From the NCBI GenBank assembly GCA_036365455.1, contig JAWQUS010000017.1:1116001-1180000 (forward strand): 64,000 nt of DNA, in the 5' to 3' direction. The translations under genes and the position numbers were made by a program. The notes below the pieces were generated by a model. The model was not told the origin of the DNA and did not search any database. It saw only the letters and a list, made by a program, of their open reading frames with translations. Source of the DNA: Macrosoma leucophasiata (taxonomy: Eukaryota; Arthropoda; Insecta; Lepidoptera; Hedylidae). Below are positions 51,187-61,572 of this stretch, one piece after another (the first letter of the stretch is position 1; each line of letters starts with the position of its first letter).

Positions 51187-51383
51187 TTTCATTGATAGGG
51201 CTCTCAAATAAAAATAAAACCTTGTTGATATCTCTTGTTTTATTCAATTTTACAATGGTTTAAGAATAACCTTTTATTTGATATGATTTTTTCATCTATT
51301 AACTCCGCGCTTGTACATGAGACTTAGGGATTTTTTCTAGGCTTGTAATTTTCTTATATTACTTTATATGAAAACCAAAAACT

Positions 51384-51474
51384 AATACGACAATCTGATC
51401 GCAACGTATATGATATATAATATGATAATATATCATATTATATATCATATACATTGCGATCAGATTGTCGTATT
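51384..51474. repeat. 91-bp near-perfect palindrome
   Basis: 44-base arms (51384-51427, 51431-51474) with a single mismatch around a 3-base centre. The outer part is GC-balanced (ACGACAATCTGATCGCAA) and the inner part is TATATGATAT-type. No sequence of this kind elsewhere in the window. Confidence 0.8.
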
Positions 51475-51740
51475 CAATCTTCGCTCCAATCGTTCAGAGA
51501 AAACGATGAGCGAACGAGAGGCAATTGAGTCGTCTCGCCATCAAGCCGATATTCTGCCACTTACCAACCAATTACTGGATCCTCAATACGAATCAGTCAC
51601 GGCGTAATATTTATGAATAATTCTCGTTTCGCAAATAGATATATTTTTGTTGTTATGCATTTCCAGATACTGATCAAAAATGATTCTTGGATATTAAAAT
51701 TGGATAACAGGATAATAAAACATTATCTTACAAAGCTAAT
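51475..51740. other. Unassigned sequence
   Basis: A 65-codon open frame begins in the palindrome and continues as KTMSEREAIESSRHQAD; it is polar and ends at 51607. I do not recognise it and would not call it a gene without homology. Confidence 0.3.
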
Positions 51741-51744
51741 TTAT

Positions 51745-52062
51745 TTACATGAAAGTGTAGTTAGAGGCATAATTCATAAGGATCATGTTTAAATGCATAT
51801 TTGAAGTGTGAACTTCTTTACCCTTGCACTTTTTGTGATGGGTTAAAAATGTCAAATTCGCGTCAGGACACGTGATCCTGATCGAAAATGCATAAGAAGG
51901 ACACGTGGCCAGAATTGTGTCCGCCTTCTTTTTGGGGACACAATGACATCCCTCATGCTGGTGGAGATTATAGTAGTGGTCTTGATGGTGGTGGGTCAAA
52001 AATGCATAACGTTAATATTCAAGTTTGCACTTCTGTCGGCAACCCAAAGTTGAAAGAAAGAA
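51745..52062 (+). repeat. Repeat with GGT-rich minisatellite
   Basis: CGTCAGGACACGTGATCCTG, TTTTTGGGGACACAATGACA, GTGGTCTTGATGGTGGTGGG, then AAAAATGCATAACGTTAATA and GCACTTCTGTCGGC. Same organisation as 6643-6812 and the end of 45752-46650. Confidence 0.55.
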
Positions 52063-52065
52063 TAG

Positions 52066-52260
52066 TAGAGTTCAGCGCTATCGTGTTCCGGTCAGAATTT
52101 CATGTACGACCCTCTAATTTCTGGCACAGAGGTACAACAACTTAGAGCTCAGGAGTGATAATACATTGAAATCTCAGTAGATGTTTCTATGCTACAGTAT
52201 TAACTCACTTATCATTAATGTGAATTGTATTTCTTGATTGCTACTTCTTACATAAAAAAG
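52066..52260 (+). mobile_element. SINE-A, diverged
   Basis: AGAGTTCAGCGCTATCGTGT to TGCTACTTCTTACATAAAAA. Confidence 0.7.
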
Positions 52261-52336
52261 AGAAAAAATTCTCCAAAGTCGTACATAACTTTGTTGCATT
52301 GGATGAAATACAAAAGTCTTTAGGCGTCATTTATAA

Positions 52337-52719
52337 AGAAACGGCGTAAGGTGCGGTGCAGGCGCAGCGCAGCCATGTACCGCTTCAAAATGTTTTCATA
52401 GAAATTATACGAAAGTGACATTCGTGAATTACACTGAAGCGGCGCGGTACAGGCAGCAGGCACCACACATTAACCTTACCACAGTACAAATATGAACGAA
52501 CATGTATCTATATACAGTATGGAAACTACGTACAAAAGGTTCGAAACGGGACACATACACAAACATGCGCATCGACGCTCGAGTAGCGAGCGTCTCACTG
52601 CACCGCGAGAACCGCTTAGGGGCCTCGTCGATGCGCATGTGTGCCGTTTCGACCGTTTTGTACTGTGTTTTGTTTTCTCCGTACTGTTCATATTTGTACT
52701 GTGACTTTACGCCGTTTCT
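52337..52719. mobile_element. Fold-back/MITE-like element with GC-rich core
   Basis: 13-bp terminal inverted repeats AGAAACGGCGTAA (52337-52349) and TTACGCCGTTTCT (52707-52719). Inner inverted pairs include CATGCGCATCGACG (52564-52577) with CGTCGATGCGCATG (52626-52639), and GTACAAA- with TTTGTAC-type words. Overlapping open frames on both strands are a by-product of the symmetry. Confidence 0.65.
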
Positions 52720-52734
52720 GTATGAATGATGCAT

Positions 52735-53202
52735 AATAGTAGGGGAGCCCAGGATGCCATTTTTGTAATTACTCAAGCGCGTAAGGTATGGGAGATACCT
52801 TGCACCCTGATAGTTACCTCCACTAAATCTAAAGTTTGATTATAGGGCCGCGCCCAATGAGTAGCCCTTAAAAAAATCAAAAGGTCACTACGATTTTACT
52901 CATCTTCCGAATCGTCTGAATTTTGGATAGGAGCGTTGTTTGAGCACATTTTACACCCTCTCAGAATACCTGACACGCTCTTGACCAATACAGTTGATGC
53001 GGCGCTCTTTTCAAGCACATTTGATTCTTACAAAATAAAGGTGAAAAATTACTCAAGAATGTCAGATACTTAGAGAGGATGTAAGGAGAACCCAATCAAA
53101 GCTCCCATTCAAATTCTGATGATTGGGATGCGAGGCAAGCTCGTGGCGGAAGCCCTAAGGGTTCGGACCTTTATGGAAATGTTGGAATTGGTACTGGACT
53201 GG
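52735..53202. other. Unassigned sequence
   Basis: No element recognised. CTCATCTTCCGAATCGTCTG (52899-52918) and its partial inverse AAATTCTGATGATTGGGATG near 53111 suggest a weak inverted relation. Confidence 0.3.
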
Positions 53203-53203
53203 G

Positions 53204-53430
53204 TACTTGCCGCTAAATGGTAGTGTTTAGCACTATCGTGTTCCGGTCAGGTGGTAATGTACGGCCCTGTAATTTCCGGCACAGAGGCATAACACCTAAG
53301 GCCTCAGGAGTGGTAACGCATCTGCATTTTGACCTTGGTCTTTGTGAGGATGTCTATAGGCTGCAGTTATCACTTAACATCAATGTGAACTGCACGCTTT
53401 ATGCCACTTCCATTACATAAAAAAAAAATT
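53204..53430 (+). mobile_element. SINE-A, 5'-truncated
   Basis: TACTTGCCGCTAAATGGTAG to TGCCACTTCCATTACATAAA plus A run. Confidence 0.85.
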
Positions 53431-54229
53431 GGTGAAGGTACTGAATATAAGGCCCATTGTCCATATCTCGCGAGAAATTTAATGATTTGCAAGATCTCTG
53501 CCGAGCAAGAGTGATTCCAGACCAGTATCACGAGTATTACAATAGTTTTATAGTGGGTAATGATGACAATGATGCTATGTCAGACTGAAATAATTATACG
53601 TGTTCGTGTTTTTGATGATGATTAAATTTTTATATTATTTACTAGCCTTCCACCTGCGACTTTGTTCGTGTAACCCACAGTGATCGTGCAAAAATTAATC
53701 GTTTAAAATGAAAATACTTCTTTAATAAATTTGATTTAACATTACTTTATTGTCTTTTATTATTTTATTAATCAAATAATATTCTTTCCTTTTAACGTAT
53801 GTCCCAGTAGTGTTAGTGCTTTTATTTAGTTCAACCAAAATGTTAATAACCACAACGTCGTATTTAAGTTTATACGTTTAAATAGATCTTAATAAATTCA
53901 ACATGATTAGAACCAAAACGACGTATAACAACCGTTTTTTGAAAAATATGTAAATATAAAATGATATTAATGTAAAATAAATCATTTTCTCTGTAAAACG
54001 TAAAACACGATAGCTATAGTTTTGAACAAATCAATTAGATCATCAATTTATTCTATATGTGCGACATAATAAACGGTTAAAGGAAGACAAAGTTTGCCAA
54101 CCTCCATTTCTGTTCAGTTAATTGCGTTTTCTCAACATTGAGAAAATTGTAGATACGTTCATCTGGTTTTTAACCGGCGAATTATGATGTCACTATGTCG
54201 TATATACGAGTATATAACAGAAATAAAGG
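53431..54229. other. Unassigned AT-rich sequence
   Basis: ACTAGCCTTCCACCTGCGAC then TTTGTTCGTG at 53640-53670 looks like a decayed Helitron end. Otherwise nothing recognised. Confidence 0.35.
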
Positions 54230-54545
54230 AAGACAAAGATCATTTTATATTAAAAATATTATCTCCACAATATTTCACCTTAACTAGCTTGGACGTGGTT
54301 GATAATGCCATGTTGATGTTGCCGCAGCTAATCCCGGAAGGAGCCACACGTTTTGGGCTCGATTAATATATAAAGATTAACTTGGCCCTCGCTCGGCTTG
54401 ACTTGTTGGGGCTGATATTGTGTTTTCTTGAATTAAATATTATAATCTTGGAATTATAAATTCACTCGACTTTGTAAAAGGACATGCAATAAGCAGAATT
54501 GCGTTTAATAATTTTAGGGTATAAATAAGCATGCATTTCACATGG
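54230..54545 (+). repeat. Four-copy local repeat, unit 1
   Basis: CACAATATTTCACCTTAACT, GTTGATAATGCCATGTTGAT and GGAAGGAGCCACACGTTTTG, then GGGCTCGATTAATAT. A remnant TAAGCATGCATTTCACATGG of antisense SINE-A follows about 270 bases later. Confidence 0.65.
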
Positions 54546-54639
54546 ATTTTGAGCCGAGAGAGGATTCTGCAATACCTTGTTCCAAGTAGGCGATAACGTT
54601 ATTGAAATGCTGTTTGTTGAATGGAATATTATGGATAGA

Positions 54640-54721
54640 ATATCGTAAAAAAGTCGTTCACACCCCCAATAATTTTGTATTATTTTTCGCAATAACACAT
54701 GCTTGTGAAATACTCGTATAT
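54640..54721 (-). mobile_element. T2 element, terminal part
   Basis: GATAGAATATCGTAAAAAAG and TTTTTCGCAATAACACATGC-TTGTGAAATA, cut by a SINE-A at 54722. Confidence 0.55.
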
Positions 54722-54995
54722 ATGACGGAGCTCGCGGGCGTAGGCACCACCGCATTACCTAATACACTTGCCGCTAAATGGTGGTGTTCAGCTCTATCGA
54801 GTTCCGGTCAGATGGTAATGTACGGCCCTGTAATTTCCAGCACAGAGGCATAACACCTTAGGCCTCAGGAGTAGTAACGCATCTGCATTTTGACCTCGGT
54901 CTTTGTGTGGGTGTCTATAAGCTGCAGTCATCACTTAACATCAATGAGAACTGCATGCTTGTTTGCCACTTCCATAACATAAAAAAAAAAAAATA
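54722..54995 (+). mobile_element. SINE-A, inserted in T2-type sequence
   Basis: TGACGGAGCTCGCGGGCGTA to TGCCACTTCCATAACATAAA plus A run. Confidence 0.85.
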
Positions 54996-54999
54996 AACT

Positions 55000-55200
55000 G
55001 CAATGTTTATTATCGGTTGCCTAACTAGCATTGTTGGTAATAGATGTCGCCACTGCCTCCATAAGGGCAATAAAATGTGAAGGAAATATTTGACAAATCA
55101 GGCTAGGACTTCGGTAGTTCAGTTGGAAGAGCGACTGGACTAGATTCCCCGTAGTCGCGACTTCGAGTCTTGATTGAAGTCAAATTTTTCTTTACATTTT
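55000..55200 (+). mobile_element. T2 element with tRNA-like core
   Basis: GGTTGCCTAACTAGCATTGT, AATAGATGTCGCCACTGCCT, then core 55107-55181: GACTTCGGTAGTTCAGTTGG to CGACTTCGAGTCTTGATTGA-AGTC. The T arm is weakened. Confidence 0.65.
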
Positions 55201-55524
55201 CTTTTAAAAAAAATTGTCATACTTTACTGTATGAAAACCATGTATAAACTACACTATTTTAATATATTCAAGACATGACAACCAATTAATTTCTTTTTAT
55301 TTTGTTTATATAATATTCCACAGATACATAATTAAGTTAACCTAGACTAAAATCTCGCCAAACTGATGAATCGGTTTGTTGGTAAGGCACAAAACTCAGT
55401 TCTATACTACATGTACCTACCATAGCTGTTAGAAGAGTTAATCCGAGCAGCCGGTCACAATTCTTCAATATCGGTACAGACATTGTAACCAGCTGTCAAG
55501 ATCGACCGAAGATTATAAATTACG
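55201..55524. other. Unassigned sequence
   Basis: No gene or element recognised. Confidence 0.3.
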
Positions 55525-55690
55525 CTCACAATATCTTACCCTAATTATTATCAACTGCGCCTAACGCTAGGCTGGGCGCGGTTGATAATAGCATGTTGAT
55601 ATTTACGTAGTTTATCATAATTACGTAGTCGGAAGGAGCCACGCATTTTGGGCTCGACTAATAATAATAGTTTATTTCTGTCAGCGTATT
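55525..55690 (+). repeat. Four-copy local repeat, unit 2
   Basis: CAATATCTTACCCTAATTAT, GGGCGCGGTTGATAATAGCA and CGGAAGGAGCCACGCATTTT-GGGCTCGACTAATA. A duplicated TACGTAGT-TATCATAAT block is peculiar to this unit. Confidence 0.65.
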
Positions 55691-55814
55691 CGAATGATTT
55701 AACGTCAATATCAACTGTATTTTTCGTCTAAGTGACAAGCATAAAGTACATAATAATATATAAAATATGCTAAAATTATCAATGAGACGTCTTATTCATT
55801 AACCGACTGTGAAG

Positions 55815-55915
55815 CACAGCTCCGCTGTAGGCACGGAGGCCCCTAGTAGTGTTAGCACCAGTTCTGGTTAGGCGGTAGGTAGTCTATTGGTAGCCTTGTG
55901 ATTTCCAGCGCAAAA
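55815..55915 (+). mobile_element. SINE-A, heavily diverged
   Basis: GCTGTAGGCACGGAGG, CTAGTAGTGTTAGCACCAGT and GTGATTTCCAGCGCA keep the SINE-A order. Confidence 0.35.
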
Positions 55916-55919
55916 GGAA

Positions 55920-56440
55920 AAACTGAAACTGCTTTTGAAACTGACACTGCTTTATTTGCTACAGCCTTGAGACATGCCAAAGGCCATTATAACTTAAGTA
56001 TATCTTAAGGTATATCTTAAGTTTTAAAAATAAGGACTTCAAAATAATTAATGTACAAAAAACACAATAAAAAATGGTAGATAACTATATAAAATAATAA
56101 CAAAAAATTGCTGACACAGAATAATACCAACTAACCAACGTAAAACCCACCCACGGTATGTCTTACGGCTGCACCAAATAGCCTCCAGTTTAGCATAAGC
56201 CAGTCCGAAGCCTGACGCTGGTTTTCAAGTGGAGGCTATCGGATGACGAACGGAGATCTCAGATCTGGCACCGCATCTACATTTATATATTTACGAGTTC
56301 CTTATATGTCAAAAACTGCAGTAAACACAAGGTCATTATGAGTTCTATGCTTATTGGCCACTTATACAAGAGTTGGCTTTATCGACATTCACTGTCGTAT
56401 CTTACTTATAACGTATATTGGCCAACACTGCTTGCTTCTA
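55920..56440. other. Unassigned, includes one hairpin
   Basis: ATAGCCTCCA (56179-56188) pairs with TGGAGGCTAT (56231-56240) around a GC-rich loop containing AAGCCTGACGCTGG. No gene seen. Confidence 0.35.
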
Positions 56441-56446
56441 TCAAGA

Positions 56447-56721
56447 GAAAGACCATTTTATGAAAAATATATGCCGCAATATTTCACCCTAACTATTGCT
56501 GGGCGCGGTGGATAATGCCATGTTGATGTTTACGTAGTTAATCGCGGAAGGAGCCACACGTTTTGGGCTCGACTAATATTTTAGGATTAATATGCCTTTG
56601 GGTTTGTTGGGACAAATAATGAGTTTTCTTGAATATTATATTATAATTTTGGACTTCTCAGTGATCTCATGCATGTAGTATAACAGGGTAGGAACGCAAT
56701 AGGGTGTCCAATTATTTTACG
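56447..56721 (+). repeat. Four-copy local repeat, unit 3
   Basis: CGCAATATTTCACCCTAACT, GGGCGCGGTGGATAATGCCA and GCGGAAGGAGCCACACGTTT-TGGGCTCGACTAATATT. The lead-in GAAAGACCATTTTAT matches unit 1. Confidence 0.7.
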
Positions 56722-56835
56722 AAATGACGGTAGCTTACAAGCATGCAGTTTACATGGATGGTAAGTAAGAACTTCAGAATAAAGACATTTACACAAAAAC
56801 CGACGGTCACAAAGCATATGTCCACCCCTGCCAAA
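56722..56835 (-). mobile_element. SINE-A, diverged, following unit 3
   Basis: GGTAGCTTACAAGCATGCAG, TTTACATGGATGGTAAGTAA and ACACAAAAACCGACGGTCAC. Confidence 0.5.
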
Positions 56836-56867
56836 CCTGGCAAAACCCTACATCTAATACATAAAAT

Positions 56868-57134
56868 TCTCGTGTACGTTTCGTTTCGTGTTTGTAGTAA
56901 TACTCCTCCAAAACGGCTGGATCGATAATTGTGAAATTTAATAGACTACAACCGATGCTCATACAACCGATACTACCAAATATACATAGGAAATTTCACA
57001 ATTATCGATCCAGCCGTTTCGGCGGAGTATGTATAAAGATGATTCTCCCTAAATATTTTTTTTTCTTCATTTTCATGGACACATAATTTGTTTATACGTC
57101 TAAGGCGATACGAAGTCCGTCGGGGCAGCTAGTT
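56868..57134 (+). mobile_element. Helitron-like element with internal palindrome
   Basis: ATACTCCTCCAAAACGGCTG at left, ATACGAAGTCCGTCGGGGCA-GCTAGT at right. 56911-56939 and 56991-57019 are perfect 29-base inverted repeats (AAACGGCTGGATCGATAATT...). Confidence 0.6.
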
Positions 57135-57224
57135 TCCTATATAGTCTGTTAGTTTACAGAAAGCGAACATTTTAAATAAATATAAATAAAATGAAATATA
57201 AATAAATATATATAATATGCTCAC

Positions 57225-57370
57225 AGTTATTATTAGAGCTGGGTGCAGTTGATATTGACGTTGTTAACCGTGGGGTGAACCACGCATTATGGGTTCCACT
57301 AATATTTAAGGATTCATTTGCTCTCGGGTGAGATGAGCTAATTTTGTGATTTCATTAGGATAATATGTTT
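57225..57370 (+). repeat. Four-copy local repeat, unit 4
   Basis: GCTGGGTGCAGTTGATATTG, GGGGTGAACCACGCATTATG and GTTCCACTAATATTTAAGGA. The most diverged unit; GTGGCAAACAGACG at 57383 is again a SINE-A trace. Confidence 0.55.
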
Positions 57371-57409
57371 ATTTTGTGTATTGTGGCAAACAGACGATTT
57401 TAATGATAA

Positions 57410-57800
57410 GTGAATACTGCTGATAAATATGTAGTAAATACGAAACTGCCCAGTCTAGAACATCGACGTAAAGTAACGTGTCTAGCAATTTTCTATAGGA
57501 TCCATTTCGGCGAATGTGCGAATGATCTACATAATGTAATTCCCTCTTCATCTTTTTACAATGAGACAACTAAGAGAACGGCGAAATATCGTCCCTACAC
57601 AGTGAACATACCACAAATTAGAACGAAGCGTTTCAGCTCTACTATTATTACGTACAGCTAAGATATGGAATACTTAGCCGGCTTCTTTGTTTCCAAAAAA
57701 CTACAACATGGACATTTTCAAATCTAGAGTGAATAGGTACTTTCTAGACCAACGTGCTTCATCTTCGGCTACATCTTCACTTTCCATCAGGTGGTCAACC
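57410..57800 (+). pseudogene. Jockey-type LINE, C-terminal end
   Basis: An 83-codon frame (57410-57661) encodes LPSLEHRRKVTCLAIFYRIH, FGECANDLHNVIP and IRTKRFSSTIITYS. After a frameshift near 57661 comes a segment coding for KLWNTLAGFFVSKK/TTTWTF-like residues, then FKSRVNRYFLDQRAS and a final SGGQP-type tail. It is the C-terminus of the same LINE class as 38249-39316, covering the part missing there. The RT core is absent. Confidence 0.7.
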
Positions 57801-57987
57801 GTTGGTCTATACAATTATTAGTATACAAATTAAAAAAAATAAAAAAACACAAAAAACTGAGATCAAAATGCAGGTACGTTGCAACTTCAGAGAACTAAAC
57901 AGTTTTGCGTTTGTGATACTCGTGGTTATGACAGGTCCTATACACCTCAACAGAACAAGTGCTGAGTGTTGGACAGGGATCATATGT

Positions 57988-58218
57988 TTACTGGTGGTAG
58001 AGCTCCAGTGACGGAGCTCGCGGGAGTAGGCACCACCGCATTACCTAATATACTTGCCGCTAAATGGTAGTGTAGGCACAGAGGCATAAGACCTTAGACC
58101 TCAGGAGTGGTAACGCATCTGCATTTTGACCTTGGTCTTTGTGTGGGTGTCTATGTCAGTGTTATCACTTAACATCAATGTGAACTGCATGCTTGTTTAC
58201 CACATCCATTACATAAAA
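57988..58218 (+). mobile_element. SINE-A with internal deletion
   Basis: ACTGGTGGTAGAGCTCCAGT, then AAATGGTAGTGT joined to AGGCACAGAGGCATAAGACC; ends TTACCACATCCATTACATAA. Confidence 0.85.
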
Positions 58219-58719
58219 TATATATATATATGGGTATCATATTTCAACATAGTTGGCTCAGTAGGCATTAACGCGAAATCCGTTGTGACAGATAGGTAGA
58301 CAGAGGCACGAATGGTCTTACAAAGGGGTCTATTTTTTCCTTATGGTTCCCAAAACTTTTATCATCAATTTATGGTGACACCTGTCTCTGATATATACAT
58401 TTTTTTATTGTTTACTGTATTAACATATAGTCGTAACACACGTCCGGATTTGGTACGGAGCGGACAGCGGATTCGGTACGCTCCGAATCAAATCTGGCCA
58501 TATGTAGAGGAGTCTGACGGACAGAATTATTATTAATCAAGTCCGATGCGGTCCGCTCGCACGGGTTTTGGTCGGCTATTAATAGAGTACATGTTAGGCA
58601 AAAGGCGAATATAACGCTTAGTGGCATTTTCTACCAAAATATAGGTACATATTTATGCGAATTTCCCACTAAATAGGCTCAAAGCAAATGGTTGAGATAC
58701 ACGGACAAATGGACAAACG
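58219..58719. other. Mostly unassigned; possible MITE at about 58430-58600
   Basis: CACGTCCGGATTTGGTACGG, GCGGATTCGGTACGCTCCGA and AGTCCGATGCGGTCCGCTCG are GC-richer and partly self-complementary (CGGAGCG / CGCTCCG). No termini identified. Confidence 0.35.
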
Positions 58720-59276
58720 TTTTTTTTTTATGTTATGAAAGTGCCAAACAAGCATGCAGTTCACATTGATGTTAAGTAATGACTACAGCCTATAGACACT
58801 CACACAAAGACCAGAGGTCAAAATGAAAGAAAGAAAGAAAAATATATTTATTTTGACAATTTGGACAGTAAAAACAAAACAGAAATAGGAAAAGATATAA
58901 AACAAAAAACAAAAATTTATACAAAAACAAAACTTAATTAATAAAATGGCCCAAAGGGCCACAAACTCAGCATTGTGCCGGATTAAAAACCCGGCGCTGG
59001 TATTATGTTGGGGCCTTATAGTGTGAACCACGGATGCCCAAAAATAAAATAATACAAAAAAAAACACATTAAAGAACAAAAAAGCAAAAGAAAAATGCAG
59101 ATGCGTTGCCACTTCTGAGGCCTAATGTGCTATACCTCTGTGCCGGAAATTACAGGTCAGTACATTACCACCTGACTGGAACACGATAGTGCTGATCACT
59201 ACCATTTAGCGGCAAGTATAGGTAATGCGGTAGTGCCTACGCCCGCGAGCTCCGTCACTGGAGCACTACCACCAGT
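58720..59276 (-). mobile_element. SINE-A split by a LINE 3' end
   Basis: 3' part 58720-58825 (TTTTTTATGTTATGAAAGTG to GAGGTCAAAATG). 5' part 59093-59276 (AAATGCAGATGCGTTGCCAC to GCACTACCACCAGT). Confidence 0.85.
58826..59092 (-). mobile_element. LINE 3' end with (TTTC)n tail
   Basis: AAAGAAAGAAAGAAAAATAT, GGCCCAAAGGGCCACAAACT, ATTGTGCCGGATTAAAAACC-CGGCGCTGGTATTATG and GTGTGAACCACGG. AAATG at both joints is a possible short target duplication. The AACTCAGCAT...CGGCGCTGG block also occurs at 13010-13045 and 13300-13345. Confidence 0.65.
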
Positions 59277-59512
59277 AAAATAATTTTATAAGGATTCCGT
59301 TTTTACCTTTCCCTTTGAATGAATCAAGGCGTGAACTTAAGCAAAGTAAACAAAAAGCGCGTGTCTAAATCACATTACAATAGTGTTCGATAGCGGTAAT
59401 AAAGCTATTTATCAAAGAGACAAAACAAATTAGCTTTTCACGATGATTATGATAAATACCAAACATTGTTAATTAGTTTTTAAATTAACTAATAGGGAAA
59501 AGGCCTTAAATA
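59277..59512. other. Unassigned sequence
   Basis: No feature recognised. Confidence 0.3.
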
Positions 59513-59817
59513 TATTTTTTTTATGTAATGGAAGTAGCAAACAAGCATGCAGTGTACATTAATGTTAAGTGATGACTGCAGCCTATAGACACCCACACAA
59601 AGATCAAGGTCAAGAAGCAGATGCGTTACCACTCCTGAGGCCTAAGGTGTTATGCCGGATGATGGTGAGGAAGGTGATGTGCCGGAAATTACAGGGCCGT
59701 ACATTACCACCTGACTGGAACACGATAGTGCTGAACACTACCATGTAGCGGCAAGTATGTTAGGTAATGCGGTGGTGCCTACGCCCGCGAACTCCGTCAC
59801 TAGAGCTCTACCACCAG
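59513..59817 (-). mobile_element. SINE-A, full length with a small insertion
   Basis: TTTTATGTAATGGAAGTAGC to AGAGCTCTACCACCAGT. GATGATGGTGAGGAAGGTGA was inserted after GTTATGCCG. Confidence 0.9.
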
Positions 59818-60089
59818 TGAAAACCACCGCCTTAAATGGTCAGGTTTCTTAATAAAGAGGGGGGAATTATCATTTTTAACCAACTTCAAAATAGAGGAGG
59901 TTTTCAAAACAGCTGTTTGTTGTTTTTTCTTTTCAAAATTTTCTTTAACACAGTCAACTTGCGAGAAAATTATTACAATTGATTTCGATGGTTCATTAAT
60001 TCGTGCATGCCGGCGGTCTCTCGTGTCTTGTTGGTTTAAATAGTTAAATAACTTAAAATATATGGGTTACAAAAAATAATAAAAAATAA

Positions 60090-60258
60090 AATACGCTTAC
60101 ATACACAGCCCCACAGTAGGTATAAACCTGTGTCGTGGGTGCCGTTGTACACAACAACACATACACATACACCCAGACCCGAAACAAATATCTGTACAAT
60201 CCCACCCGCAACTCTCCGAATCAAACGGTCATCTCACACCGCTGGTCTAACCGGGTCG
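60090..60258 (-). mobile_element. T1 SINE, deleted
   Basis: ATACGCTTACATACACAGCC to CGCTGGTCTAACCGGGTCG; the segment between ATATCTGTA and the box B-like region is missing. Confidence 0.7.
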
Positions 60259-60466
60259 TCAATGGTTTTAGGTTAATTGTATGGTAGATGTCAGTGATTC
60301 AATATATCAGAGCTTCGATGCAGTTCTACTAACAATAATATCGATCAATATCAGGAATCGTGATTCCATTATGATAGCACACAATAATTGGACTATCAAA
60401 ATTAATTAATATCACAATCAGCCTTGTTATAATAATAATATGTGAATTTGATTTATATATTAACAT

Positions 60467-60802
60467 ACTAGCTGTGCCCGCGACTTCGTCCGCGTGAGAA
60501 TTTATGATTGTTGAGTATCTATCTACCCGGACAAAGCCGTGGGCGCAGCTAGTATAAAAGTAGCCTAAGTAACGCCATATTACATAGGCTATCTGCCAGT
60601 GAAAGTCCCGTCAAAATCGGTCCAGCCGTTCCCGAGATTAGATGGAACAAGCAGACAGACAGACAGAGACAGACAGACAGACAAAAATAGTAAAAAATGT
60701 TGTTTTGGTATATGTACCGTGTATACATACATATGCAGTAAGTAAAAAGCGGTTATTTTTATATTACAAACAGACACTCCAATTTTATTTATTTGTTTAG
60801 AT
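60467..60802 (-). mobile_element. H1 Helitron-like element, near complete
   Basis: ACTAGCTGTGCCCGCGACTT, GGCTATCTGCCAGTGAAAGT, (CAGA)n, TGTTGTTTTGGTATATGTAC and CAGACACTCCAATTTTATTT. Best copy for an H1 consensus. Confidence 0.7.
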
Positions 60803-61282
60803 TGTAGCTTCACGCAAAATGTCTTAAAATACTTGCGGCCAAATTTTTATAGGCAACCTAGTAAATATATTTTCTCTAGATTATAAAGTTGCGTAAAAAT
60901 TAGGTTTGCAGCGTATCTGGATAAACGAAATGATTCTGCAGTGAAATCTTAACTTAAAAGACTTAAAAAAACAAGAGTAATAGCAGAAATGATTCAAATC
61001 ACAATTAATGAAAAATCCAGCAAAGTAACAAGCAGGTCATTAATTTACACAAGGGTCCGAATTGAGAATGTTCCCTTACAACCAATCTCGCTTTGATTGA
61101 GCTTACAGAGTATCGGTTCAATGAGCATTTGAAATTAAATTGCCTTTTTGGTCTGTTACTTACAAACAGTTCTGATCGGAAGTTCTTAATTGAGTGTGGG
61201 GTCCGTTGACGTACACTTCTTAAAAGGTTTTAACAAATGAAGCTATCAAAGTTTATTTAATTATGTTGCAGTCAATTAATCC
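60803..61282. other. Unassigned AT-rich sequence
   Basis: No gene or element recognised. Confidence 0.3.
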
Positions 61283-61387
61283 ACTGGTGGTAGAGTTCCG
61301 TGTACGAGCTTGAAGTGCGTAAGCACCACCGAATTACCTAATCAATCTTCCGCCAAATTATAGTGTTCAGCACTATCATGTTCCGGT
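61283..61387 (+). mobile_element. SINE-A, 5' third
   Basis: ACTGGTGGTAGAGTTCCGTG to CACTATCATGTTCCGG, then directly poly(T) of the opposite-strand copy. Confidence 0.75.
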
Positions 61388-61572
61388 TTTTTTTTTAATG
61401 TTATAAAAGTGGCAAGCAAACGTGCAGTTCACGTCGATGTTAAGTGATAACTGCAGCCTATAGACACCCACAGAAAGAACAGAGGTCAAATGCAGATGCG
61501 TTGCCACCCCTAAGACCTTGGATGTTATGCCTCTGTGATAGTTATTAAGGGGCCTTACATTACCATCTAACC

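Noticed and set aside
52492..52776. Several overlapping frames on both strands around 52.5 kb
   Set aside because: They arise from the symmetric fold-back element 52337-52719.
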